Shown piece by piece: positions 15,709 to 24,301 of a stretch of DNA of 37,022 nucleotides (positions are counted from its first letter, which is position 1; each line of letters begins with the position of its first letter). The position numbers and the translations under genes are program-made. The stretch spans positions 1,146,240 through 1,183,261 of the forward strand of contig NZ_KK073769.1 of the NCBI RefSeq assembly GCF_000582685.1. The letters run 5' to 3'. Under the pieces are notes generated by a model that was not told the origin of the DNA, did not search any database, and saw only the letters and a list, made by a program, of their open reading frames with translations. The stretch is from [Scytonema hofmanni] UTEX 2349 (lineage in GTDB: Bacteria; Cyanobacteriota; Cyanobacteriia; Cyanobacteriales; Nostocaceae).

Positions 15709-16011
15709 TCGAAGGCAGCATGTACCAAGCTAGCAAACTACAAAGTTCCTTATACACAAGTACATGGTGACTTCTGGTTTGAGAATATTATGGCAAATGA
15801 GAAAAGTTACATCTACTTTCATTAGCCCTGTTTTGTCACAGGATTTCGCTTCGATTATTGTTTTCCGAAAGTGACAAAAGCGGGTTAGTTTGATTGCTTC
15901 ATATCTCATCCATTTTTCGGGTAACCGTTCACGAGGGGGTCAATTTTCCCCCTGTTCCCTGTTCCCGCCCCAAAGGGCTTGGTAAGAATTTAGAACAAAT
16001 CCGTTGGAATA
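15709..16011. other. spacer between amidinotransferase and dioxygenase genes
   Basis: 303 bases without a credible gene. It holds a pair of related ttgtcac/gtgacaa segments around 15833-15880, able to form a weak hairpin, and a C-rich ctgttccctgttcccg stretch. AAAGGGCTTGGTAAGAA at 15972-15988 recurs in almost the same form at 16781-16797, so the dioxygenase gene lies between short direct repeats. Confidence 0.45.
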
Positions 16012-16782
16012 ATGATTAACTCAAAGCTAATAAATCGAATCAGTGAAGTTATGAATGCTATATGTGTAAATCAGAATATTTGCTCTGAAGTTCTTGAGAA
16101 AGGTTTTTCTTGTATTTCTGGCGAAGACTTTTTTTTCGATAAGAGTCTTGAATTTCATAAAGATATATTCATGAAGACCTGGGATGATTTAGTACTTGAT
16201 GAATGCATGGCAGATAATGGAAAATATCGTTTTCGACGTTTCGGTACTTTCAATTTTCAACCCCTGACTGGTGAATTAGAATACCAGCCTAATACGAGTT
16301 ACTTTCAAAGCAAGGATTACAATCTAATGAATGGTGGGATAGAGCGAGTATTTGCCCCGCTACATCCTCACACAATTAATAACATTTTCTTTAAAGAATT
16401 GATTCTCTTCAACTTTAAGCAATTCTTTATTAAAGAAGAATTTATCGGGCTTCTTTGGAAAGTGGGAATTCATCAGCTTCGTATTATAGCGGAACCAGGT
16501 ATCGTAGGTTTACCTACACCTGAAGGTATCCATCAAGATGGAGAAATGTTAACTAGTCAACACCTTATTCAACGAGAAAATATTAGTGGAGGAACTTTCC
16601 TGATGTATGACGATAGGAAACAACTCTTACATCAATGGACTCAGTTAACTCATTTTGACTCTATTTACTTTGAAGAACCTCGTACCATGCACGCAGTTAC
16701 TCCAATAGAGTCCGAAGATAACTGCCATCAAGGAAAAAGAGATGTCTTGCTAATAGGCTATGACCCAATACTACTCGATTAA
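16012..16782 (+). CDS. 2OG-Fe dioxygenase (BsmA / isoleucine-hydroxylase type)
   Basis: 256 residues. The iron facial triad of a 2-oxoglutarate oxygenase is visible: H174-x-D176 in GIHQDGE and H227 in RTMHAVTPI, with R243 in GKRDVLL a good candidate for binding the 2OG carboxylate. The GIHQDG context and overall length fit the PF10014-type family, which includes BsmA and the L-isoleucine 4-hydroxylase IDO. Members hydroxylate free amino acids. The gene is conspicuously more AT-rich than its neighbours, hinting at separate acquisition. By position it could act on the guanidino product of the upstream amidinotransferase. That link is inference. Confidence 0.75.
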   Translation: MINSKLINRISEVMNAICVNQNICSEVLEKGFSCISGEDFFFDKSLEFHKDIFMKTWDDLVLDECMADNGKYRFRRFGTFNFQPLTGELEYQPNTSYFQSKDYNLMNGGIERVFAPLHPHTINNIFFKELILFNFKQFFIKEEFIGLLWKVGIHQLRIIAEPGIVGLPTPEGIHQDGEMLTSQHLIQRENISGGTFLMYDDRKQLLHQWTQLTHFDSIYFEEPRTMHAVTPIESEDNCHQGKRDVLLIGYDPILLD

Positions 16783-16800
16783 AGGGGCTTGGTAAAAAAA

Positions 16801-17199
16801 TCACGTAGGGCAGTTAGGGACTTCAAGTTTGTTTTGACATACTATTCTAAACCGTGCTGATTGCTGATTGGTTTTCTTTTTAAATTTGGGAGTACCAACT
16901 TTTTTACCTTTGCGTTTCCCTTTTAAAGAATCAAAAAAGTTTTTGTATGCAACGCCCAAATCAGCTACAGACTGTTGTAATGGGACGTTAGAAACTTCAG
17001 ACAACCATTGTCGCTCAACAGTTTTCTTTGCTTGAGTGATTACTAATTTTTGCAAGTCGTTATTGCTTGGCAACTTTTCTGATTGCTTGCAGATAGCCAG
17101 GGCATCGTTCCAAACCACACGGACGCAACCAAACAATTGAGACAGCCATGATTGTTGTTGGTCTGTTGGATAGAAACGATATTCATATCTGGCTTTCAT
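16801..17199 (-). pseudogene. TnpB (IS200/IS605 OrfB) 5' fragment
   Basis: 133 codons from MKARYEYRFYPTDQQQSWLS to PNCPT then TGA. This is the N-terminal helix-turn-helix region of TnpB (FGCVRVVWNDALA, PLQQSVADLGVAYKNFFDSL, GKKVGTPKFKKK). The frame opens further upstream to 17334, but the family start is the Met at 17199. About two-thirds of the protein, including the whole RuvC nuclease region, is missing. It cannot be an active nuclease. It lies divergent to the ribbon-helix-helix gene at 17253. Confidence 0.85.
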
Positions 17200-17223
17200 T
17201 GTTTTTCCTTTAATCCTGCTATT

Positions 17224-17254
17224 ATTGTATATCATATCGACATACAAATACAAT
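17224..17254. promoter_or_regulatory. inverted repeat between tnpB fragment and RHH gene
   Basis: ATTGTAT (17224-17230) and ATACAAT (17248-17254) face each other across 17 bases in the divergent intergenic region and overlap the RHH start codon. It fits an operator for the ribbon-helix-helix protein, by analogy with autoregulated CopG-type genes. Confidence 0.35.
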
Positions 17255-17396
17255 GAATAAAAGTGTATTTTTTCGACTAACAGAAGAAGAACTGGCACAT
17301 CTTGAAGAGTACTGCGAATCGTCTGGGAGGACAAAATCTGATGTGCTTAGAGATTTGATTAGGAAATTAAAAATTAATAAAAAGCCGGCTCATTGA
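17253..17396 (+). CDS. ribbon-helix-helix (CopG/Arc-type) protein of the IS605 element
   Basis: A 47-residue protein, MNKSVFFRLTEEELAHLEEY, then CESSGRTKSDVLRDLIRKLK. The short N-terminal strand (SVFFRL) and two helices with SGRTKSDVLRDLI match the ribbon-helix-helix DNA-binding fold. Genes of this type sit divergent from tnpB in many cyanobacterial IS605-type elements and probably regulate transposition. It is intact although its tnpB partner is truncated. The element end is probably in the following ccggctcattgaaggacggg region (17386-17405). Confidence 0.75.
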   Translation: MNKSVFFRLTEEELAHLEEYCESSGRTKSDVLRDLIRKLKINKKPAH

Positions 17397-17495
17397 AGGA
17401 CGGGGCTTGTATCCCATATTTTCGGTCAAATTCTGTTTGTGAGTTTCTGTTAAAGTTAGAAAAAATGAACTCTTAAGTAAAAACATTATCAAACA

Positions 17496-18458
17496 GTGCA
17501 AAAAGCTTCGTATATTCAGGGCTTAATACTGCTAGTTGTTATCACTCTAATCTGGGGTACGACGTTCCCCTTGGTCGAGGATGCTGTCAGGGGCATATCG
17601 CCAGCTGCATTAATTGCTGTTCGGTTTGGGATGGCATCTGTGATTTTTACACCCCAGTTACGCAGTATAAACAGTAAACTCTTAAAGGATGGCTTGCTAT
17701 TAGGACTTCTACTCTTTAGCTCCATTGCTACCCAAGCAGTGGCGCTAGAAACCATACATGCCAACAGAGCAGCATTTATTGCTAGCCTGAGCACAATTTT
17801 AGTACCACTACTGGGGTTGCTCCTCGGTCAGCCCTTACGACCTAAGACTTTCCTTGCTGCCTTCCTTGCTTTCAGTGGTATTGGGGTAATGTCTTGGGAA
17901 AGTGGAGCTTTAGTTATCGGTGATCTCTTAATGTTCTGCGAAGCCTTCGTCTACTCAATTTACCTGCTGGTACTAGAGTCTGCTACGCGACACCACCCAT
18001 CTCAAGCACTAACCGCAATTCAGCTATGGGTCATAACATTGCTGGGTGCATTTTGGGTAGGTCCTGAACTAGTTGGGCAGCTTGAGGTAATACATAACAA
18101 CCTCCCTGCCATCATCTACCTGGGTGTGATTGGTACTGCTGTAAATACTTGGTTGCAAGCGATTGCTCAACGTTCGGTTTCGGCTTCTGAAGCAGCGCTC
18201 TTCTACACCCTTGAGCCAGTTTTCGCAGCAATATTCTCGTTTTTGCTGCTTGGCGAGAAGTTAGGAATAAGCGGTCTGATTGGCGGAACTTTTGTGCTGG
18301 TGGCAATGGTTTTAAGCCAAACCAAAGTTAAGGATACCCAAGACGATGGCAAGGTAGACAGATGCGAACCAGTTGTTGCGGTCTTGACAGCTTCAGATAC
18401 CCAAGTGGTTGATCTTTCGGTGAGTATTTTAGAGCCTCAGAAACAATATGAAAATTAA
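17496..18458 (+). CDS. EamA/DMT-superfamily permease
   Basis: 320 residues with about ten hydrophobic helices, as expected for a drug/metabolite transporter made of two EamA repeats. The first repeat opens LILLVVITLIWGTTFPLVED with the typical WG-x2-F motif. The second ends in SEAALFYTLEPVFAAIFSFL and LGEKLGISGLIGG, the signature of amino-acid/metabolite exporters. The start is a GTG at 17496. A C-terminal soluble tail (about 285-320) follows the last helix. It lies downstream of the amidinotransferase and dioxygenase genes with an IS fragment between, and could export their product. That is inference from position. Confidence 0.85.
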   Translation: MQKASYIQGLILLVVITLIWGTTFPLVEDAVRGISPAALIAVRFGMASVIFTPQLRSINSKLLKDGLLLGLLLFSSIATQAVALETIHANRAAFIASLSTILVPLLGLLLGQPLRPKTFLAAFLAFSGIGVMSWESGALVIGDLLMFCEAFVYSIYLLVLESATRHHPSQALTAIQLWVITLLGAFWVGPELVGQLEVIHNNLPAIIYLGVIGTAVNTWLQAIAQRSVSASEAALFYTLEPVFAAIFSFLLLGEKLGISGLIGGTFVLVAMVLSQTKVKDTQDDGKVDRCEPVVAVLTASDTQVVDLSVSILEPQKQYEN

Positions 18459-18657
18459 CTTTTAGTCTAAAGTCCAGGAAGAAGGAAGACAATTATTAGC
18501 GGCAATTTAGGTATCCTAAACATTGGGCGGTAAGTTTAAAATGGTTTCATGCAAACTCTTTTGAGTGCTACTAATTAACCAAGGAAACGCGGTAATTCCC
18601 CAATCCCTAGTCCCCAGTACAACCAGTCCCCTAAATTGGCATTGACATTTCAATTCC

Positions 18658-20994
18658 ATGTCTTACGAACCGCTGCACCACAAGTATCGCCCAAAGAGTT
18701 TTGCTGAACTGGTGGGTCAAGAGGCGATCGCCTCTACTCTCACTAACGCCATTCGTACAGCTAAAATAGCCCCAGCATATTTATTTACTGGTCCACGAGG
18801 TACCGGGAAAACTTCGAGTGCCAGAATTCTCGCCAAATCCCTCAATTGTCTTAATAGTGACAAACCCACAGCAGAACCTTGCGGCATCTGCGATGTCTGT
18901 AAGGGTATCACTAAAGGCTATTCTCTAGATGTAATTGAAATTGATGCCGCCAGTAATACTGGTGTCGATAATATCCGCGAACTCATTGAAAAGGCGCAGT
19001 TTGCCCCGGTTCAATGTCGCTATAAAGTTTATGTCATTGATGAGTGTTTAACAGGAGACTCTCTAGTTTTAACCAGTGAAGGTCTTGTTAGGATTGATGA
19101 CTCTAACATTCAGGGTAAAAAGGTTCTCAGTTACAATGATGCAAATCGAAAGTGGGAATTCCAAAAAGTTGTCAGATGGTTAGACCAGGGAAAACGTCAG
19201 ACTCTGGTTATCAAGACAACAAACCAAGAAATCAGATGTACGGGTAATCATTTAATCAGGACAGTTGACGGATGGATACCAGCAAAACACCTGAAAAAAG
19301 GAGCGAAGATACTATCCCCTGCGAGTGTGGATGCTAAATTTAGGCTCGTAGTAGGCACTTTAGTGCCTAAAATAAGCGCTAAAGCGCTTACAACGAATAT
19401 TCCATACCCGCAATGGACTACAAGTTTGGAAACGGTCGAATCTGTGCACCTCGCTGGAGTTGAGCAAGTTTATGATATTGAAGTTGAGCATAATCACAAC
19501 TTTGTGGCTAACGGTCTGTTAGTCCATAATTGTCACATGCTCAGTAATGCGGCATTTAATTCGCTACTAAAGACATTAGAAGAACCACCGAGGCACGTTG
19601 TCTTTGTCTTAGCGACAACAGACCCGCAAAGAGTTTTACCAACGATTATTTCTCGCTGCCAAAGGTTTGATTTTAGGCGAATTCAAGTAGAAGCAATGGT
19701 GAAGCATTTAAAAGCGATCGCCAGCCAAGAAAATATCAATATTTCTGGAGACGCTGTAAAATTAGTTGCCCAAATTGCTCAAGGTGGATTGCGTGATGCA
19801 GAAAGTTTGCTCGACCAATTAGCACTATTAGCCGGTGAAGTGACACCAGAGAGAGTTTGGGATTTAGTCGGTTCGGTAAGCGAACAAGATTTGCTGGTAT
19901 TGGTGAACGCGATCACTGACAATAATCCTGAAGCTGTTCTTGACAGCACCCGCAAAGTCCTTGACCGTGGTCGCGAACCTTTAACTATTCTTCAGAATCT
20001 TGCCGCATTCTACCGCGATTTACTCATCGCTAAAAGTGCACCCAAACGCCAAGATTTAGTTACTTGTACAGACCAAACTTGGAAAGCGATCGTTGAATTC
20101 GTTCAAAAGTTAGACATAACTACAATCTTGACAGGACAGCAACACCTACGAACCGCTGAAGTGCAAATCAAAAACACCACTCAGCCGCGTTTGTGGTTAG
20201 AAGTAACATTGCTAGGCTTATTACCCAGTGCCAACATTCAACCCGCACCTACAAACCTAGCACCCATCGCTACCCCAACAGCATCACCAAGCAATCATCT
20301 TTCCCCCACTCCCTCATCCCCCTCAACTCCCTCAACTCCCTCATCTCCCCCACAGCAGGCTTCTCCCAGTCCCCCACCAGAAACCCCTCCGGAATCCAAC
20401 GATGCTTCACTTGCAGAAACTTGGCAAAAGGTAGTGAGTGACCTACCACTTCCTAAACGTTCATTGCTGAGTCAAATGTGCCATCTGATAGAGTTTGATG
20501 GTAATGCTGCCCGGATTGGAATCAAATCTCCGCATTGGTATAAAAAGTTTCAGGCAGAGCCGCAGTTAATTACCACAGCCTTTGAAAAGGCTTTCCAGCG
20601 TCAGATAAAAGTAAATCTAGAATTAATCAACGGTTCACCACCTTCTGCCCCCCCAAAGCCTAACAGCGTTAAAGCGGAGCCTCCACCGAATTATCAAACC
20701 AAAACTCAAAGCGATAACATAACACCGCCGGCAGCAGAAGTAACGGTGCCAGCAAAACAACCTCCTGCAAAAACTGAATCTCCTTCAGTTCCCCAAGCAG
20801 TGCAAATGCCTCCACCGCTTTCCCCATCAGCAACCGTTGATGATATGGAAAATGCTGATAAAGTGGCGATCGCAGCTCGATATATTGCGAATTTTTTTGA
20901 TGGTCAAATTATCCGCTTCACAGAAGAAGTTGTAGAAGTGTCAGATACAACTACACCTGATTCGTTAGAAGAACCGGAAGTGGATGAAGATTAG
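18658..20994 (+). CDS. dnaX: DNA polymerase III gamma/tau subunit with mini-intein
   Basis: 778 residues as encoded, 616 after intein removal. The clamp-loader ATPase has Walker A GPRGTGKT (45-52) and zinc cysteines C64, C75, C78 and C81. Walker B is split by the intein: VIDE ends at E129 and continues with C292-H after splicing, restoring DECH. The sensor 1 region (FVLATTDPQRV) and SRC finger (TIISRCQRFDF) follow. The C-terminal tau part is proline- and serine-rich. One stretch, around the repeated tccctcaactcc DNA at 20320-20350, looks like a low-complexity expansion. It loads the sliding clamp at the replication fork. Confidence 0.96.
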   Translation: MSYEPLHHKYRPKSFAELVGQEAIASTLTNAIRTAKIAPAYLFTGPRGTGKTSSARILAKSLNCLNSDKPTAEPCGICDVCKGITKGYSLDVIEIDAASNTGVDNIRELIEKAQFAPVQCRYKVYVIDECLTGDSLVLTSEGLVRIDDSNIQGKKVLSYNDANRKWEFQKVVRWLDQGKRQTLVIKTTNQEIRCTGNHLIRTVDGWIPAKHLKKGAKILSPASVDAKFRLVVGTLVPKISAKALTTNIPYPQWTTSLETVESVHLAGVEQVYDIEVEHNHNFVANGLLVHNCHMLSNAAFNSLLKTLEEPPRHVVFVLATTDPQRVLPTIISRCQRFDFRRIQVEAMVKHLKAIASQENINISGDAVKLVAQIAQGGLRDAESLLDQLALLAGEVTPERVWDLVGSVSEQDLLVLVNAITDNNPEAVLDSTRKVLDRGREPLTILQNLAAFYRDLLIAKSAPKRQDLVTCTDQTWKAIVEFVQKLDITTILTGQQHLRTAEVQIKNTTQPRLWLEVTLLGLLPSANIQPAPTNLAPIATPTASPSNHLSPTPSSPSTPSTPSSPPQQASPSPPPETPPESNDASLAETWQKVVSDLPLPKRSLLSQMCHLIEFDGNAARIGIKSPHWYKKFQAEPQLITTAFEKAFQRQIKVNLELINGSPPSAPPKPNSVKAEPPPNYQTKTQSDNITPPAAEVTVPAKQPPAKTESPSVPQAVQMPPPLSPSATVDDMENADKVAIAARYIANFFDGQIIRFTEEVVEVSDTTTPDSLEEPEVDED
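19045..19530 (+). other. DnaX mini-intein coding region
   Basis: Residues C130-N291 of DnaX (162 residues). Block A is CLTGDSLVLTSEG with nucleophile C130. Block B is EIRCTGNHLIRT with T195 and H198. Block F is VYDIEVEHNHNFVANG. Block G is LLVHN with penultimate H290 and terminal N291, and the +1 extein residue is C292. All splicing residues are present. There are no LAGLIDADG motifs: the stretch where an endonuclease normally lies (about 220-255) is short and holds a dispersed palindrome. DnaX inteins at this site are known in Synechocystis and other cyanobacteria. Confidence 0.93.
19348..19393. repeat. double-palindrome repeat inside the intein
   Basis: AGGCACTTTAGTGCCT (19353-19368) and AAGCGCTAAAGCGCTT (19374-19389) are each perfectly self-complementary, framed by gtagt and acaac. 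It resembles an interspersed repeat of Nostoc-type genomes. In frame it encodes VVGTLVPKISAKALTTN at the former endonuclease position. Confidence 0.8.
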
Positions 20995-20995
20995 G

Positions 20996-21118
20996 GCATG
21001 GGGCATTGGGCATTGGGCATGGGGCATTGGGCATTGGGAAAAAAGAACTATTTGCCTCATCTCCCCCTGCCTCCCCTGCATCCCCTGCCTCCCCTGCTTC
21101 CTTGTCCCCAGTCACCAG
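20996..21118. repeat. composite spacer: gggcatt heptamers plus C-rich ctcccctgc units
   Basis: Tandem ggggcattgggcatt (20998-21038), then aaaaaagaactatttgcctc, then ctcccctgc repeats and ccccagt units. The same composite, with a different C-rich unit, lies between MAPEG and yajQ at 27803-27900. Confidence 0.7.
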
Positions 21119-21121
21119 TCC

Positions 21122-22576
21122 CTAATCCCCAGTCCCCTGATGCACTGTTTTCACCCATTTGAGCCGCTTTGGTCTGACTGACATACGGGCAGTGGTGCTG
21201 CTCATGACTACAAACCAGTGGAACATGTATATAATTCCGCGTAATGTCTGAAGCAAGGGGACAAAGTAGCTGGAAACGCGAAATTTTTTCTCTTTATCTT
21301 GACGTATCCGCTTTAGACCTGCGAACATACCCGCCATTGACATGGTAAGTGTCAAGCCGCTGACTGGACTGAGAATTGGTGGACGATGACGAGCGATCGC
21401 CATCAATAAATCTGGTACTGCTGCTGTCGGTAAAATATACATAATCAGCAAAAACATCAGCAAATCCCAGGTTTTACTTCTCCCCATGCGGTTACGAACA
21501 ATCAAATCCCAATAATCTAAATACCGCTGATATCCACCTTCTGCCCAACGGTTGCGCTGATGCCAAAGAGCGATCGCATTCGTGACGCCCTCTTCTTCCA
21601 CCGCTGAATTAAAAGCACAATCAATATCCCAGTCGTTTAGATGCAAGCGGAATGTCAAATCTAAGTCATCGGTGATGGTTTCTTCATTCCAGCCACCGCA
21701 ACATTCCAGGGCTTCGCGCCGGACAAATTGACCATTTCCCCGCAGTTCGCCGATTCCACCAATGGCAATCCGTCGCTTTTGGAAAACGGCATCAACTGCC
21801 ATTTCTGCCATTTGACCTTTTGTCCAAAAGTTTTCTTTGGCGTTGGCGATCGCTTTTCGTACCTGCACCGCGCCCAGCTTTTCTTTGGCAAACAAGGGTA
21901 TTACCCGCAATAACAAGTCTGGCGACACAATCGCATCAGCGTCAAACACCGCTATAATTTCCCCTTGCGTCAGTGGCAAAACTTGATTTAATGCCCCTGA
22001 TTTACCGCCACTTGCTTCGGCTGAACGTCTTAATACTTTTAGGTTATTGTATTTTTCCGTTAATTGTGCTAATAGCTGCGGCGTTGTGTCGTTGCTATTA
22101 TCGTCAATTATCCAGACTTCGTAATCACCTTGCGGGTATTTTAGATTACAAAGATTATTGACTAAATTGGCAATAACTGCTTCTTCATTTTTAGCCGCCA
22201 CCAACACAGATACTTTTGGTAAATTACCCAGCATTTCCTCTTCATAGGGGAAGAAATTATTTTCCCCTACTAAGTGTTCTTTGCCCGGTCTAGCAAACAC
22301 AATTCTCAGGGCATGAATTCCTAAGACAGTGGTCAATCCTAGAATAAAAATAGAACCCCAAGAAACTAAATGTAAAGCGATCGTGCCGCTCCAGACAACA
22401 GTCAAAACTAGAGCGGCTTTTTTTCTCCGACCTTGAAACCGGGATGGTACAAACACAGGATCGGTTTCTACCTCTTTTATCTCCAACTCATCATCTCCCG
22501 ATAGGTCAGAAAATAATGAGTTGAGCGGGTCAAGCTCGTTGTAAGAATCGTTTTCGGGCCAGGAATTCGCTGGCAT
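21122..22576 (-). CDS. membrane glycosyltransferase family 2 (processive type)
   Basis: 484 residues. Two hydrophobic helices (about 55-95) precede a GT-A domain with AAKNEEAVI (127-135), IIDDN (156-160) and FDADA with the metal-binding DAD at 212-214. The TDDLD catalytic block lies at 302-306 and QRNRW (the QxxRW motif of processive synthases) at 340-344. Further membrane helices follow at about 372-395, 403-422 and 438-460. This layout is that of cellulose synthase/hyaluronan synthase-like enzymes that extend and export a polysaccharide. The sugar is unknown and no PilZ domain is present. Its start lies inside the end of the radical SAM gene, so the two are translationally coupled. Confidence 0.85.
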   Translation of the reverse strand: MPANSWPENDSYNELDPLNSLFSDLSGDDELEIKEVETDPVFVPSRFQGRRKKAALVLTVVWSGTIALHLVSWGSIFILGLTTVLGIHALRIVFARPGKEHLVGENNFFPYEEEMLGNLPKVSVLVAAKNEEAVIANLVNNLCNLKYPQGDYEVWIIDDNSNDTTPQLLAQLTEKYNNLKVLRRSAEASGGKSGALNQVLPLTQGEIIAVFDADAIVSPDLLLRVIPLFAKEKLGAVQVRKAIANAKENFWTKGQMAEMAVDAVFQKRRIAIGGIGELRGNGQFVRREALECCGGWNEETITDDLDLTFRLHLNDWDIDCAFNSAVEEEGVTNAIALWHQRNRWAEGGYQRYLDYWDLIVRNRMGRSKTWDLLMFLLIMYILPTAAVPDLLMAIARHRPPILSPVSGLTLTMSMAGMFAGLKRIRQDKEKKFRVSSYFVPLLQTLRGIIYMFHWFVVMSSTTARMSVRPKRLKWVKTVHQGTGD

Positions 22577-23504
22577 AAGTTACTTGATTCAATAACCAGT
22601 ATTTGTCTACACCCATAAAGAAGCTAGGTATCAGGTAACACCAAACCGTGCAACCTTCACACACTTTTAGCTTACCTTGAGATTGGCGATACTCTTCCAC
22701 TTCTTCAGACTCACGATAGAGTTCATAAAGTCGCCCGTTAATCGGAACTCCGGTTTGGGCAAAATGGTAACAAGGTAGTAGCAGCTCGTCATTGGGAGAA
22801 ATCGCAATTACGGCATCCACCGCCTTACAGCGGGGATTTTTGGTGTCATTGCCCCCAGCTTCAATAAAAGCCAATGCAGCCTTATTGTACCCGACATTTT
22901 TATATTTCCTCGCAGCAGCTTCGATTGCCGCTACCATTTCTGGGGTGGGGTTTTTATTAGAGTTGTATTGGTCATAAGCCGTAAAGGCAGGATTTAGCCA
23001 GACGCGAGCAGCTAGTTTTTGTCCTAATTCTGCGACTTCTTGAATGCGATCGTAATTTTGGGCAGTAACGGTATGATTTAGTACCGGATACTCTCCCAAG
23101 GATTTAGCGATCGCTACCGACTCTACCAAATTGTCAAAAATTTTCACCCCGCGTGAATGATCGTGAGTTTCTGCATCCGCACCATCCAAGGAGAAATTCA
23201 AAAAGTCTACTAAACCTTGAATTTCCTTAGCTTTTTTTGGATACAAAATTGTATTCGTCGTCATGCTGGTATAAAAACCCTGACGTTTTGCCTCTGTATA
23301 AATCTCCCCGACATCATGTCGTAATAAAGGTTCGCCACCTGTAAAATCTACATATTTAGTCCCCAAACGGCGTAAATCTTCTAAATTACGCTTAATCGTT
23401 TCAAAATCAGCTTCTTTGCCCGGTTCTAATGCCCAAATGTTGCAAAAGTGACAGCGAGCATTACAGCGATACGTCAAGTAATAATTTGCAACCAGCGGAG
23501 CCAT
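22530..23504 (-). CDS. radical SAM protein with SPASM-like C-terminal cysteines
   Basis: 324 residues. The iron-sulfur cluster motif is C14-x3-C18-x2-C21 (RCNARCHFCNIW). TGGEPLLR follows as the SAM-binding GGE motif. A second cysteine group, C282, C285 and C289 (VCEGCTVWCYL), suggests an auxiliary cluster. It resembles HpnH/SPASM-type enzymes that modify peptides, lipids or sugars. The substrate is unknown. The last 47 bases overlap the downstream glycosyltransferase gene, implying one operon and perhaps one pathway (a glycan or lipid carrier modification). No precursor peptide gene is visible nearby. Confidence 0.85.
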   Translation of the reverse strand: MAPLVANYYLTYRCNARCHFCNIWALEPGKEADFETIKRNLEDLRRLGTKYVDFTGGEPLLRHDVGEIYTEAKRQGFYTSMTTNTILYPKKAKEIQGLVDFLNFSLDGADAETHDHSRGVKIFDNLVESVAIAKSLGEYPVLNHTVTAQNYDRIQEVAELGQKLAARVWLNPAFTAYDQYNSNKNPTPEMVAAIEAAARKYKNVGYNKAALAFIEAGGNDTKNPRCKAVDAVIAISPNDELLLPCYHFAQTGVPINGRLYELYRESEEVEEYRQSQGKLKVCEGCTVWCYLIPSFFMGVDKYWLLNQVTYASEFLARKRFLQRA

Positions 23505-23617
23505 AGTGTAAACCCACTAAAAGTTTTCCTTAAGACATCTTTAAACGGAGTTAACCAACAGTCAACATTCTTTTGGTAATGGTTGTTGGGTGGCTAGTGG
23601 TTATTCTACCAACCATT

Positions 23618-23840
23618 ACTGGAAAGGGGGAAAGGGGAAGCGCTAAGAGCGCAGGGGAAAGGGACGGAAATACCGGAAAGGGGTAAGGGGGAAAGGGGAA
23701 AGGGGAAGCGCTAAGAGCGCAGGGGAAAGGGATGGAAATAAAATACGGATTTATTCAAATAACTCTATATTTCTCATCCTTTCCCCTTTCCCCCTTCCCC
23801 TTTCCCCTTTTCCCCTCCCCATTCGCCCTTTCCCCCTCCC
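23618..23840. repeat. ggggaaa / ccccttt low-complexity inverted spacer with two internal 43-base repeats
   Basis: Gene-free region 23505-23926. A G-rich run of ggaaagggg units contains two copies of gaagcgctaagagcgcaggg followed by gaaaggga (about 23637-23664 and 23705-23732). It is followed by a C-rich run of cctttcccc units (23778-23840) that could pair with it. No promoter can be read with confidence. Confidence 0.7.
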
Positions 23841-23926
23841 CATAGTTATGCATAACAATTTTTTGGGAACACTATTCACGGGTACTTACATCCCCGGTTG
23901 TCAACTAACTTGAGAAGTATTAAATT

Positions 23927-24301
23927 ATGTCTTTTGAGCAACTCCAGCCAGCAACTCAACAACAAGCAAGCGTTTACTTACCTTACGTTCAGGGCAGCAA
24001 ACGCGATTTTTTGCGTTATGCCATCAGTCTTTATCAAAAAGGGGTTTTGGAGGGAAAACGCAAAATAGAAGGCAGCGAGCATGTTCCCTTTGTCGCTACT
24101 TGGAATATTGCCACCCTACCTTCAGATTTAACTCGTTGCCGATTCCAGTTTGATGGCGACGCGGAGTTAAGTTATGAAGTGATGATGGCAAGTTTCGAGT
24201 TTATTAATTTTTTAATTGAACTGATGGAAAATTATAAACGTTATCGCATGACTGATTTTTCACAAGCATTTTACCGCAAACTGCTGCGTGTAGAGGAATA
24301 A
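23927..24301 (+). CDS. EbsA-like conserved cyanobacterial protein
   Basis: 124 residues starting MSFEQLQPATQQQASVYLPY. The blocks PFVATWNIATLPSDLTRCRF and ELSYEVMMASFEFINFLIEL are ones I associate, from memory, with EbsA. That small cyanobacterial protein forms a complex with Hfq and the pilus ATPase PilB, needed for type IV pili and biofilm suppression in Synechococcus. No membrane segment or catalytic motif is visible. It is followed, after about 200 bases, by the P-loop/DRTGG gene. If the assignment is wrong it is still a conserved cyanobacterial protein. Confidence 0.55.
   Translation: MSFEQLQPATQQQASVYLPYVQGSKRDFLRYAISLYQKGVLEGKRKIEGSEHVPFVATWNIATLPSDLTRCRFQFDGDAELSYEVMMASFEFINFLIELMENYKRYRMTDFSQAFYRKLLRVEE

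Noticed and set aside
18658..20994. Two separate genes split at the intein in dnaX
   Set aside because: The frame is continuous through both exteins and all splicing residues are in place, so it is one cis-splicing gene.
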